Assembly (NCBI RefSeq): GCF_044810985.1
Contig: NZ_CP085242.1
Coordinates: 2,480,001-2,544,000 of the forward strand
DNA: 64,000 nucleotides
Direction of reading: 5' to 3'
Source: Marinospirillum sp031581385
GTDB taxonomy: Bacteria > Pseudomonadota > Gammaproteobacteria > Pseudomonadales > Halomonadaceae
Made by a program: the position numbers and the translations under genes. A model generated the notes under the pieces. The model searched no databases. It worked only from the letters and a program-made list of their open reading frames with translations, and was not told where the DNA came from. This document shows positions 32,534 through 40,888 of this stretch, one piece after another. Position 1 is the stretch's first letter; every line of letters starts with the position of its first letter.

Positions 32534-33272
32534 GCTTTACTCTGACCCCTTGTAAACCTGTTCAATAAAATCATCATTGCCTAATGGCTTGTTGCGACTG
32601 ATGGCAACTTCGATCTGGGAGCTGATTTGAGGTCCAGGGGGTTTCTTGAGTTCTTGCAGGTAATCAAGATGCTGAAAGACGTGCTGTCTGTAGCTGCTCC
32701 AGGGGTAGTGTTTTGGCTCTTGGCACAAGCCTTCAGTGACCGGCTTGTAAACAAGATAATGGATAGCATGTTTCATCCAGGGTTTTCTTTGCAGAGGGGA
32801 TGATTTGAAGCGCCCGTTCCATAGCGTACCAGTGCGTTTTTCTTTCTGGTTGAGGTGGCGTACATAGCGTCTGCCGAGCGCCTGCATTAGCCTGGATAGG
32901 CTTTTCCCGTGCTCGGGCTCTAGTAGAAGATAGATTTGCTGTGGCAGTAGCAGGTAAGCATGGAGAATACAGTTGTGTGCTTGTGCTTCCTCATTTACCC
33001 AGAGCAGGTACTGCTTGTAGTCCTGGTCTTCAAGGAATACCTTTCTTTCTTGAATCCCTTGCAAATGAATTAGGTGGGATTCATTGTCGATGAGTAGCCT
33101 GTGAGGTCTGGTCATGAATGCGCTCCCTTGCCATGCGTAAATGTTTCAGGAGCAGCAATTTCTATGCCATGCTATAGCGTGTTATTTTAGGATTAAAGCG
33201 GCAAGAAATTTCCGGTTAAAAGATAAACTCAGGTAAAAACTTACCTCTGCATTTGCGGGGTCAGAGTAGAAG
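32534..33272. mobile_element. RAYT-type element bounded by inverted GGGGTCAGAGTA ends
   Basis: GCTTTACTCTGACCCC at 32534-32549 and GGGGTCAGAGTAGAAG at 33257-33272 are inverted copies (one mismatch in the last four bases) enclosing one transposase-like gene. The gene's stop codon is inside the left motif. The GGGGTCAGAGTA sequence is a frequent border of single-copy Y1/RAYT genes in gammaproteobacteria, from general knowledge. Confidence 0.65.
32537..33115 (-). CDS. REP-associated (Y1/RAYT-like) transposase, HUH motif degraded
   Basis: 192 residues. Overall RAYT layout: an N-terminal strand (MTRPHRLLIDNESHLIHLQG), the central HAYLLLPQQIYLLLEP, LMQALGRRYVRHLNQ, GTLWNGRFKSSP, HYLVYKPVTEG with the candidate tyrosine, then YPWSSYRQH. 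In active members the central segment reads like MPNHVHLL; here the two metal-binding histidines are replaced by Gln and Tyr (QIY). DNA cleavage is therefore doubtful unless another metal ligand substitutes. GGGAG precedes the ATG. The C-terminus (YKGSE) is encoded by the element end motif. Confidence 0.82.
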   Translation of the reverse strand: MTRPHRLLIDNESHLIHLQGIQERKVFLEDQDYKQYLLWVNEEAQAHNCILHAYLLLPQQIYLLLEPEHGKSLSRLMQALGRRYVRHLNQKEKRTGTLWNGRFKSSPLQRKPWMKHAIHYLVYKPVTEGLCQEPKHYPWSSYRQHVFQHLDYLQELKKPPGPQISSQIEVAISRNKPLGNDDFIEQVYKGSE

Positions 33273-33447
33273 GTTAATAGCCTTGACTTTTAACTGCTGT
33301 TGATCGAACCAATTTAATTGGTAGATAAAGTTTGCATTATTAAACTTTATTAGGTGTGAATTTTGGCTTTTATCATTTGTTTGATATTTGGATTTTCACT
33401 GAGTTGAATGCTGTTATAGGAGTGCTCCCAGAGTGTGGTTGAGCCGA
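33116..33447. other. AT-rich intergenic region between the RAYT gene and selO
   Basis: 332 bp with no convincing gene. Contains the right RAYT end motif (33257-33272) and two perfect hairpins in succession: ACCAATT-T-AATTGGT (33308-33322) and ATAAAGTTT-N8-AAACTTTAT (33325-33350). Neither has a U-run, so they are not obvious terminators. Confidence 0.6.
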
Positions 33448-35142
33448 TCAGGACGAGCAGCTGTAATGCGATAGCCCGCCCACGCCAAAATGCTCAAGTG
33501 GCTTAAGCCGGTAGTAGTTTTCTTCGATTGCTGCTGATTGTTCGGCGTAGGGCTGGGTCATCACATCCTGCAGTTCATACAGTAAGTGGGTATCGCCCTG
33601 ACTGGCTTGCTGATAAGCGGAGGCCAGCAGTCCTTCCCTGAGGGTGTATTTGGGATTGGTGTTTTGCATTTGCTCGGAAATTGCTTCCAGTGAGCGCTCA
33701 GGGTTGCTGGTGACCACTTGCTTTCTCCATTGCTCCAGCCATTTCGACCAGCGTTGATCCCTTGCCTTAATTTGCGTTTCAGGTTGCCTGTCCGTGTAAA
33801 AACGGGGTTTAAGCGCACTGATGTCGTCTGGCAGCTTTGAAAGCTCGCGAAAGAAGAGCGTGTAATCAAGGGGCGTGTCCGTCATCAGTTCCAGCAGCTC
33901 GTCATAGAGTTCGTAGTCAAAGGTGTTGAGTCCGAGTTTGGCCGCCCACATTTTTTGCATTTCTTGCTGCATGGTTGGGGTGAACTGGGCCTGAAGGGCA
34001 TTGAGTTCATGCAGCAATTCCGGTTGCTCAGCCAGCAGGGGGCTTAAAGCGCTGCATAAACTTCTGAAATTACGTTCTGCGGCAGCGGGCTGGTTGAAGA
34101 AACAAAAGTGACGTCCGCCGCCTGTCCAGGGTTGGTAATAGGGATCAAAGACTTCACAAAACCCGAAGGGGCCATAGTCGAGTGTGAAGCCCCCGGCTGC
34201 ACAGTTGTCACTGTTGAAATTACCCTGGCAGTAACCTACCCGTATCCAGTTGGCTACCAGTGAGGTGAGCCGCTCCATAAACAGGCGCGCCAGTTGCAAC
34301 ACTTTTTGTTCGGTGGTGAGCTGCGGGTCTATTTCCTGAGAATATTCACGCTCAATCAAGTGCAGAACCAGGAGTTCAAGTTCTTCCGGGGCATGCGGAT
34401 GTGCGTTGCTTCTGGCCCGGCGGGCGAAAAGCTCAAGTTGACCGACGCGGATGAAAGAGGGCGCGACACGGGTTGTTATGGCGACGGGTTCCCAAACAAG
34501 CTGGTCAGGATCCAGGGAGCGTGAGCCTTGTGAGTACCAGGGGCGTTTGACCTTTTCAGTGGCTGAGACATAGAGGCAGAGCGAGCGGGAGGTGGGCACC
34601 CCGAGTGCGTGCATGTGCTCTTGCGCCAGGAACTCCCGCACGCTGGAGCGCAACACGGCGCGACCATCAGCGCCACGGCAGTAGGGGGTTTGTCCGGCTC
34701 CTTTCAATTGCATTTCCCAGCGCTGGCCCTGGATGACCGCTTCCAGAATGGAAATGGCGCGACCGTCGCCATAGCCGTTTCCAGTACCAAAGGGGCATTG
34801 TTGAGTGTATTCAGTGCCATAGATGGACAGGGCGTAGCCACAGGCCCAACCTGAATCCAGCAAGGGTTCGGGCAGGTTGCTCAGATCACCGGAGAAGAAG
34901 CGGATGAAGTCGGGCGCTTGGGCCAGGTCATCAGCAAAACCCAGCTCATGAAAAAAGTCTTTACTGTGGGCAAGATACCGGGGTTGATCCAGGGGAGTGG
35001 GTTTGACGGGCACATAGTGCCCTGAGAAGACTTGCCGTGGCTGGTGATCCCTTCCATCTTGCGTTGCATGAGGATCACACTTCAGAGTGTTTCTCAGCGA
35101 ATAATCGGCTCGCTGGGCAAGCTGCTCAAGGTTTGTAACCAC
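33448..35142 (-). CDS. selO: Protein adenylyltransferase SelO
   Basis: 564 residues, a pseudokinase-fold enzyme that transfers AMP to Ser/Thr/Tyr of redox-related proteins. Recognisable blocks: YGHQFG-like region (here FGTGNGYGDGRAISILE), MQLKGAGQTPYCRGADGRAV, VLRSSVREFLAQEHM, GNFNSDNCAAGGFTLDYGPF and EVFDPYYQPW. The C-terminus ends HYSCSS, where the Cys takes the place of selenocysteine in animal SelO. The start is GTG at 35142, adjacent to the bamD stop, which implies read-through from bamD. Confidence 0.95.
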   Translation of the reverse strand: MVTNLEQLAQRADYSLRNTLKCDPHATQDGRDHQPRQVFSGHYVPVKPTPLDQPRYLAHSKDFFHELGFADDLAQAPDFIRFFSGDLSNLPEPLLDSGWACGYALSIYGTEYTQQCPFGTGNGYGDGRAISILEAVIQGQRWEMQLKGAGQTPYCRGADGRAVLRSSVREFLAQEHMHALGVPTSRSLCLYVSATEKVKRPWYSQGSRSLDPDQLVWEPVAITTRVAPSFIRVGQLELFARRARSNAHPHAPEELELLVLHLIEREYSQEIDPQLTTEQKVLQLARLFMERLTSLVANWIRVGYCQGNFNSDNCAAGGFTLDYGPFGFCEVFDPYYQPWTGGGRHFCFFNQPAAAERNFRSLCSALSPLLAEQPELLHELNALQAQFTPTMQQEMQKMWAAKLGLNTFDYELYDELLELMTDTPLDYTLFFRELSKLPDDISALKPRFYTDRQPETQIKARDQRWSKWLEQWRKQVVTSNPERSLEAISEQMQNTNPKYTLREGLLASAYQQASQGDTHLLYELQDVMTQPYAEQSAAIEENYYRLKPLEHFGVGGLSHYSCSS

Positions 35143-35997
35143 TTAAAATCTCAACAAATCAAAACTCAGAATTTGCAACAGGGTTTTGTCAGGTTTGTTG
35201 GTGGGATGCAGCTGAACAAATTGCTGGTTGCGACCCAGTTGCGGGTGTTCGGGATCAAGCTCAACCAGTAGCTGTTTGAGACGATCCGCTTCTTTTTGAT
35301 CTTCCAGATGCAGGTAGCCTTCAATCATGACGGCAATGGCATCGGGCACAGCCGGGGTGTCACGGTAGCCTTCCACCACTTCCTTGCCGCGATTGATGGC
35401 GGCAACGGGGGCGCCGCGACGCAGGTAGAATTGACCGATGTAGACTTCCTGCTCGGCCAGCAGGTTTTTCAGATAACGCAGACGTTGGACGGCATCGGGG
35501 GCATACTGGCTGTCGGGGTGGTCAAGGATCAGGCGGCGGAAGTCACCATAGGCTTCACGGGTGGCCCCCGGGTCGCGTTTGGAGATGTCGCTGAGTTCCA
35601 GACCTTCCAGAGCGTGTCGTCCGCCCTCCCAGGCTGCCAGGCCGCGCAGGTAATGGGCATAGTCAACCTGGGGGTGATCCGGGTTCAGGCGAATAAAACG
35701 GCCAGCAGCAGCACGGGCGGCTTCATATTGGTTGCTCTGATAATTGGCGTAAATGAGTTCCAACTGAGCTTGCTCACCATATTCACCAAAGGGAAAGCGC
35801 GATTCCAGAGCCTGCAAGCGCTCTATGGCGGTGGTGTAGCGGTTATTATCCAGAGCCTCCTGAGCTTCCTGATAAAGTTGTTGCTCGGTCTTGTCTTCGT
35901 CCGCTATGCGCCCAGCGCAGCCGGTCAGCAGCAGGGTAGCGAGGCTGCCCACCAGCAGCAGGGTTAGGAGGGGTTTCAATCGGGCAATAGCTGGCAT
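35143..35997 (-). CDS. bamD: Outer-membrane assembly lipoprotein BamD
   Basis: 284 residues. Lipobox LLLTGCAG with the lipidated cysteine at residue 27, then TPR-like repeats (EQQLYQEAQEALDNNRYTTA, FPFGEYGEQAQLELIYANYQ). It anchors in the periplasmic leaflet of the outer membrane and works with BamA to insert beta-barrel proteins. It diverges from rluD, the usual gammaproteobacterial arrangement, and its stop abuts selO. Confidence 0.95.
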   Translation of the reverse strand: MPAIARLKPLLTLLLVGSLATLLLTGCAGRIADEDKTEQQLYQEAQEALDNNRYTTAIERLQALESRFPFGEYGEQAQLELIYANYQSNQYEAARAAAGRFIRLNPDHPQVDYAHYLRGLAAWEGGRHALEGLELSDISKRDPGATREAYGDFRRLILDHPDSQYAPDAVQRLRYLKNLLAEQEVYIGQFYLRRGAPVAAINRGKEVVEGYRDTPAVPDAIAVMIEGYLHLEDQKEADRLKQLLVELDPEHPQLGRNQQFVQLHPTNKPDKTLLQILSFDLLRF

Positions 35998-36118
35998 GGT
36001 GTATCCATAACTCCTGAAATATGTGAGGCTCAGTGCTAGTGTTCATTGCGGGTGGTAGAATACTGAAAAGACCACTTGAATTCGAGTGAATCAGACTTTT
36101 AATTTTACAAGTAATTCC

Positions 36119-37081
36119 ATGACCCAGCTAATTGAGCAACAAGCCGAAGTGACCGGCGAGCTGGCAGGCAGGCGTTTAGACCTGGTTGCCGCTGAGCTTT
36201 TCCCTGATTTTTCACGGGCCAAACTGCAGCAGTGGCTTAAGGAAGGTCTGTTAACCCGCAATGGCAAACCCGTCAAACCCAAGGACAAGGCTCTGATCGG
36301 TGACCGCCTGGTGCTGGAAGCCGAGCAGGAACAGCAAGTCAGTGACCGTCCCCAGGATCTGGAGCTGGATGTTGTTTTTGAAGATGACTCCCTGCTGGTG
36401 ATTAACAAGCCCGCGGGTATGGTGGTGCACCCTGCCGCTGGTCATGCCGATGGTACTCTGCTGAATGCCGTGCTTTACCACTGCCCGCAACTGGAAGAAA
36501 TACCGCGTGCAGGCATAGTACACCGTCTGGACAAGGACACTTCCGGCCTGATGGTGGTGGCTAAAACCCTGCAGGCCCAGACTGCTCTGGTGGCCCAGTT
36601 GCAGGATCGCAGTATGAGCCGGGAATACGATGCTGTGGCTCTGGGGGTGTTAACCAGTGGCGGCAAGGTGGACGCTCCCATTGGCCGCCATCCCAAGGAT
36701 CGTAAGCGTCAGGCTGTGGTGGTCTCCGGTGGTAAACCGGCAGTCACCCACTACCGGGTGGTGCAGCGTTTCCGGGCGCATACCCATGTGCGTTGTAAAC
36801 TGGAAACCGGGCGCACCCACCAGATTCGCGTGCATCTGGCCCACCTTCGCCATCCCCTGATTGGTGACCCCTTGTATGGTGGACGCTTAAAACTGCCTGC
36901 CGGGGCCAGTGAAGAGCTGAAAGACTTCTTGCGTAGTTTTCCGCGCCAGGCCTTGCATGCCCGCAGCCTGGGTTTGATCCACCCGCTCAGCGGGGAGACC
37001 TTGAGTTGGCAGGCCGCTATGCCGGAAGATATGCAGTTGCTGTTAACTTTACTGGATGAAGATCTACGAGAGGCACGATGA
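36119..37081 (+). CDS. rluD: 23S rRNA pseudouridine(1911/1915/1917) synthase
   Basis: 320 residues. An N-terminal S4 RNA-binding domain is followed by the catalytic RluA domain with the aspartate in AGIVHRLDKDTSGLMVVAKT, then KLETGRTHQIRVHLAH and PLIGDPLYGGR. ATG at 36119 gives the family N-terminus; a GTG at 36086 would add 11 residues. It overlaps pgeF by 4 nt. Confidence 0.95.
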   Translation: MTQLIEQQAEVTGELAGRRLDLVAAELFPDFSRAKLQQWLKEGLLTRNGKPVKPKDKALIGDRLVLEAEQEQQVSDRPQDLELDVVFEDDSLLVINKPAGMVVHPAAGHADGTLLNAVLYHCPQLEEIPRAGIVHRLDKDTSGLMVVAKTLQAQTALVAQLQDRSMSREYDAVALGVLTSGGKVDAPIGRHPKDRKRQAVVVSGGKPAVTHYRVVQRFRAHTHVRCKLETGRTHQIRVHLAHLRHPLIGDPLYGGRLKLPAGASEELKDFLRSFPRQALHARSLGLIHPLSGETLSWQAAMPEDMQLLLTLLDEDLREAR

Positions 37082-37830
37082 ATAACCCCGCGACAGACCG
37101 GCTCAGTTTACTTTATCCACAATGGCCTGCCCCTGAAAAAGTCAGAGCCTGGGTGACCACACGTGAGCAGGGTCCCAGTGAAGGCGTGTTTGCCCATTTC
37201 AACCCGGCAGATTCCGTGGGCGATGACCCGGAAAAGGTCGCCATCTGTCGTCGTCAGTTGTTGCATGAAACCGGTAACCGGCCTCTGAACTGGCTGCAAC
37301 AGGCGCATGGCAACCAAGTGGTAAGCGAGTTTTCACCAGGTGCGGTGGCCGATGCGGCTGTGGCTGAATCCAGTGATTACGCCTGTGTGGTTTTAACGGC
37401 CGATTGTCTGCCGGTTCTTTTCTGCAATCGCCAGGGCACCCAGGTGGCTGCTGCTCATGCTGGCTGGCGGGGTCTGGCTGCTGGAGTACTGGAAAACACG
37501 GTGGCGGCCTTGAACAGTGACCCTGAAGATCTACTCGTCTGGCTGGGCCCGGCCATAGGGGCACGGGTTTTTGAGGTTGGGCCGGAAGTGCGTCAAGCAT
37601 TCCTTGACGGCCACCCGGAAGCAGCAACAGCTTTTGTGCCCAGCCCTTTTCGCCTCAAACACTACATGGCCGACCTTTATCGTCTGGCACGTCAGCGTTT
37701 GGAGGCTTTGGGGGTTGAGCAGGTCTTTGGCGGGAATTTTTGCACTCTTTCCGACCGAGAACGTTTTTATTCCTATCGTCGGGATGGTCAGACCGGCCGG
37801 ATGGCCAGTGTGATCTGGCTGGAAGATTGA
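37078..37830 (+). CDS. pgeF: Peptidoglycan editing factor / multicopper-type laccase-domain protein
   Basis: 250 residues of the YfiH/DUF152 family. LNWLQQAHGNQV, LTADCLPVLFCN, AAAHAGWRGLAAGVLENTV and LGPAIGARVFEVGPEV carry the conserved His/Cys ligands. YfiH proteins remove mis-incorporated Ser from peptidoglycan precursors and show purine nucleoside or phenol oxidase activity in vitro. It is coupled to rluD (4-nt overlap) and followed by a terminator. Confidence 0.92.
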   Translation: MNNPATDRLSLLYPQWPAPEKVRAWVTTREQGPSEGVFAHFNPADSVGDDPEKVAICRRQLLHETGNRPLNWLQQAHGNQVVSEFSPGAVADAAVAESSDYACVVLTADCLPVLFCNRQGTQVAAAHAGWRGLAAGVLENTVAALNSDPEDLLVWLGPAIGARVFEVGPEVRQAFLDGHPEAATAFVPSPFRLKHYMADLYRLARQRLEALGVEQVFGGNFCTLSDRERFYSYRRDGQTGRMASVIWLED

Positions 37831-37834
37831 CTTG

Positions 37835-37865
37835 TGACCAAATTAAAAAAATTGGTCATTTTTTT
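37835..37865 (+). terminator. Rho-independent terminator after pgeF
   Basis: TGACCAA...TTGGTCA stem with AT-rich inner pairs, followed by a run of seven T residues. Confidence 0.85.
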
Positions 37866-37875
37866 GTCTACTGCC

Positions 37876-37905
37876 CTTGAATCCCTCTTGGTTCTACCCC
37901 ATCTT
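37876..37905 (+). promoter_or_regulatory. Sigma-32 (heat-shock) promoter of clpB
   Basis: -35 CTTGAA (37876-37881), 15-nt spacer, -10 CCCCATCTT (37897-37905). This matches the RpoH consensus CTTGAA-N13-15-CCCCATnT closely, about 40 nt upstream of the clpB ATG. Confidence 0.9.
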
Positions 37906-37944
37906 GAAGTTAATTCCATTGATTTGTTCTAAGAGGTTTTCTTC

Positions 37945-40524
37945 ATGCGTATCGATCGCCTGACCAGTAAAATGCAAACCGCCTTTGCCGATGCCCAGTC
38001 CATGGCGGTCGGTCAAAGCCATAATGAAATTGCCCCCGCCCACCTTTTGCTGGCTCTGTTGGACCAACAGGGCAGCTCTCTCAAGCCCCTGATCAAGCAG
38101 GCGGGCAGTGATCCCGGCAAAATCCGCAATGAACTCAACCGGGTTCTGGAAAGCCTGCCGACCATGAGTCAGCATGATGGCAATGTTCAGGGTTCCCAGT
38201 CTCTGGGCCGGCTTTTGAATCTGGCGGACAGGGATTCCCAACAACGTGGCGACCAGTATATTTCCAGTGAGCTGGTCTTGCTGGCTGCCCTGGAGCTGGG
38301 TGATGAAACAGCCAAGTCGCTGGAAAAGGCAGGCCTGAACAAAAAGCGCCTGGAAGCCGCCATTGAGCAGCTCAGGGGTGGTGAAGCCGTGGAAGATCCC
38401 AATGCTGAAGAAAGCCGTCAGGCGCTGGAGAAATTCACTATTGATCTGACGGCCCGTGCTCTGGATGGCAAGCTGGATCCGGTGATCGGTCGCGATGATG
38501 AAATTCGCCGCACCATTCAGGTTCTTCAGCGTCGTACCAAAAACAACCCCGTTTTGATTGGTGAGCCGGGTGTGGGTAAAACCGCCATCGTCGAGGGCTT
38601 GGCCCAGCGTATCGTCAATGGTGAAGTCCCCGAAGGCCTGAAAGACAAGCGGGTTCTATCGTTGGATATGGGCTCTTTGATCGCCGGTGCCAAATTCCGT
38701 GGTGAGTTTGAGGAACGCCTGAAAGGGGTCCTCAAAGAGCTGTCCAAGGAAGAAGGCCGGGTCATTCTGTTTATTGATGAGCTGCACACCATGGTCGGCG
38801 CGGGTAAAGGCGAAGGCTCCATGGATGCTGGGAATATGTTGAAACCTGCGCTGGCGCGTGGCGAACTGCATTGTGTCGGTGCCACCACTCTGGATGAATA
38901 TCGTCAGTACATTGAAAAGGATGCTGCTTTGGAGCGGCGCTTCCAGAAAGTCATGGTGATGGAGCCGACTGAAGAAGATGCCATTGCCATCCTGCGTGGC
39001 CTGAAAGAGCGTTATGAAGTTCACCACGGGGTGGAAATCACCGACAGTGCGGTGATTGCCGCAGCCAAGCTGTCCAACCGCTATATTTCTGATCGTCAGT
39101 TGCCGGATAAAGCCATCGACCTGATGGATGAAGCGGCCAGTCGCATCCGTATGGAAATTGATTCCAAGCCGGAAGAAATGGACAAGCTGGAGCGGCGCCT
39201 GATTCAACTGAAAATTGAAAGAGAAGCACTGAAAAAGGAAACCGATGCCGGTTCCAAGAAGCGCCTGGAACATTTGGAAGAGCAAATTGAAGACTTGGGT
39301 CGCCAGTTTGCTGACCTGGATGAAATCTGGAAAACCGAAAAATCCAGTCTGCACGGTGCCCAGCAACTGAAACAGCAGTTGGAGCAGGCCCGGATTGATC
39401 TGGAAGCAGCTCGCCGCAAGGGTGATCTGGGTCGTATGTCGGAAATCCAGTACGGGGTTATTCCCGACCTGGAGCGCAGCATGCAAATGGCGGATCAACT
39501 GGATACCGTTGAACACCAGCTGCTGCGCAACCGGGTGACCGATGAAGAGATTGCTGAAGTCGTGGCGCGCTGGACAGGTATTCCCGTCAGCAAAATGCTG
39601 GAATCGGAAAAAGAAAAGCTTCTGCGTATGGAAGAAGCCCTGCATGAAAGTGTGATTGGTCAGGATGAAGCCGTTGTGGCGGTGGCCAATGCAGTGCGGC
39701 GTTCACGCGCAGGTCTGTCCGACCCCAACCGTCCCAGTGGTTCTTTTCTCTTCCTCGGTCCGACCGGGGTGGGTAAAACCGAGCTGTGCAAATCCCTGGC
39801 TCGCTATCTATTTGATACCGAAGAGGCCATGGTGCGCATCGACATGAGTGAATTCATGGAGAAGCATTCCGTGGCGCGTTTGATCGGTGCACCTCCCGGC
39901 TACGTGGGCTATGAATCCGGTGGGTATCTGACTGAAGCCGTACGCCGTCGTCCTTATTCCGTACTGCTGCTGGATGAGGTGGAAAAAGCTCACCCGGATG
40001 TGTTCAACATCCTGTTGCAGGTGTTGGAAGATGGTCGCCTGACCGATGGTCAGGGCCGCACGGTGGACTTCAAGAACACTGTGATCGTGATGACCTCCAA
40101 CCTGGGCTCGGACTTGATTCAGCGCATGAGCGGGCCGGAAGAATACGAGAGCATGAAAGCCCAGGTCATGGAAGTGGTGGGTGCTCACTTCCGCCCCGAA
40201 GTGATTAACCGGATTGATGAAGTGGTGGTCTTCCATCAACTGCGCAAGGATCAGATTCGCGGTATTGCTGCGATTCAACTGGATCGCTTGCGTGAGCGTC
40301 TGGCCGAGCGCGAGCTGAATCTCGAGCTCTCCGAAGACTTCATGCACAAGCTGGTCGAGCAGGGTTATGATCCGATCTATGGTGCGCGTCCCCTGAAACG
40401 GGCCGTACAGCGCATGCTGGAAAACCCCCTGGCTCAGGAAATTCTCGCCGGGAAATTCCTGCCGGGTCAGACCATTCTGGTCGAGAGCGCAGAAGATAAG
40501 ACTGTCTTTTCGGCAAAAGCCTGA
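37945..40524 (+). CDS. clpB: ATP-dependent disaggregase ClpB
   Basis: 859 residues, the usual length. N-domain (1-145), first AAA+ module with GEPGVGKT and LFIDELHTMVGAG, a middle coiled-coil domain (about 400-525), second module with GPTGVGKT, then PYSVLLLDEVEKAHPDVFN. With DnaK/DnaJ/GrpE it solubilises aggregated proteins after heat stress. It is a single gene under the sigma-32 promoter at 37876, with AAGAGG before the ATG. Confidence 0.98.
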   Translation: MRIDRLTSKMQTAFADAQSMAVGQSHNEIAPAHLLLALLDQQGSSLKPLIKQAGSDPGKIRNELNRVLESLPTMSQHDGNVQGSQSLGRLLNLADRDSQQRGDQYISSELVLLAALELGDETAKSLEKAGLNKKRLEAAIEQLRGGEAVEDPNAEESRQALEKFTIDLTARALDGKLDPVIGRDDEIRRTIQVLQRRTKNNPVLIGEPGVGKTAIVEGLAQRIVNGEVPEGLKDKRVLSLDMGSLIAGAKFRGEFEERLKGVLKELSKEEGRVILFIDELHTMVGAGKGEGSMDAGNMLKPALARGELHCVGATTLDEYRQYIEKDAALERRFQKVMVMEPTEEDAIAILRGLKERYEVHHGVEITDSAVIAAAKLSNRYISDRQLPDKAIDLMDEAASRIRMEIDSKPEEMDKLERRLIQLKIEREALKKETDAGSKKRLEHLEEQIEDLGRQFADLDEIWKTEKSSLHGAQQLKQQLEQARIDLEAARRKGDLGRMSEIQYGVIPDLERSMQMADQLDTVEHQLLRNRVTDEEIAEVVARWTGIPVSKMLESEKEKLLRMEEALHESVIGQDEAVVAVANAVRRSRAGLSDPNRPSGSFLFLGPTGVGKTELCKSLARYLFDTEEAMVRIDMSEFMEKHSVARLIGAPPGYVGYESGGYLTEAVRRRPYSVLLLDEVEKAHPDVFNILLQVLEDGRLTDGQGRTVDFKNTVIVMTSNLGSDLIQRMSGPEEYESMKAQVMEVVGAHFRPEVINRIDEVVVFHQLRKDQIRGIAAIQLDRLRERLAERELNLELSEDFMHKLVEQGYDPIYGARPLKRAVQRMLENPLAQEILAGKFLPGQTILVESAEDKTVFSAKA

Positions 40525-40559
40525 AAACTCTTCTGAAAAACAAGCCAAAGCCAGGGAAG

Positions 40560-40888
40560 GCTGCTTGACAAATCCTGCCTTTTATAAGAGTCTTGCCCCT
40601 TCCTGATAGCGGGCGTGGAAACCTTGGGGCGACCCCCCGATAGCCGCATAAGGACTTCCGACCTGTATATCCTCTGGTCAGGTTAAGCCCCATTTCGCAT
40701 ACTACCTATGCGACTAGAGTGCAGACCCCAACCGGGTCTCTTTTGCCCAGACACGGCAAGGCATCAGGTGCTGTCAGTTCACTGCACAGCAAATCCGGGC
40801 GGGTGTTCAATGAACGCCCGGATCTTAACCGGAGCAGCTCTTCAGCTTGCTTCTCGCACTCGAATCGTTTCTCAGGGGGTTCACGAAA
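40560..40888 (+). promoter_or_regulatory. Structured leader upstream of ilvI
   Basis: The 364-bp gap between clpB and ilvI holds a TTGACA (40565) with TATAAG 12 nt later, a poor promoter spacing. Hairpins follow at 40695-40713 (TCGCATA-CTACC-TATGCGA), at 40723-40739 (AGACCC-CAACC-GGGTCT then CTTTT, terminator-like) and at 40793-40822 (ATCCGGGCG...CGCCCGGAT). No leader peptide with a run of Ile/Val/Leu codons was found. It may be a cis-regulatory leader of ilvIH, or an sRNA ending at 40745; both are inference. Confidence 0.4.

Noticed and set aside
38656..39645. 329-codon minus-strand frame
   Set aside because: Antisense shadow of clpB.
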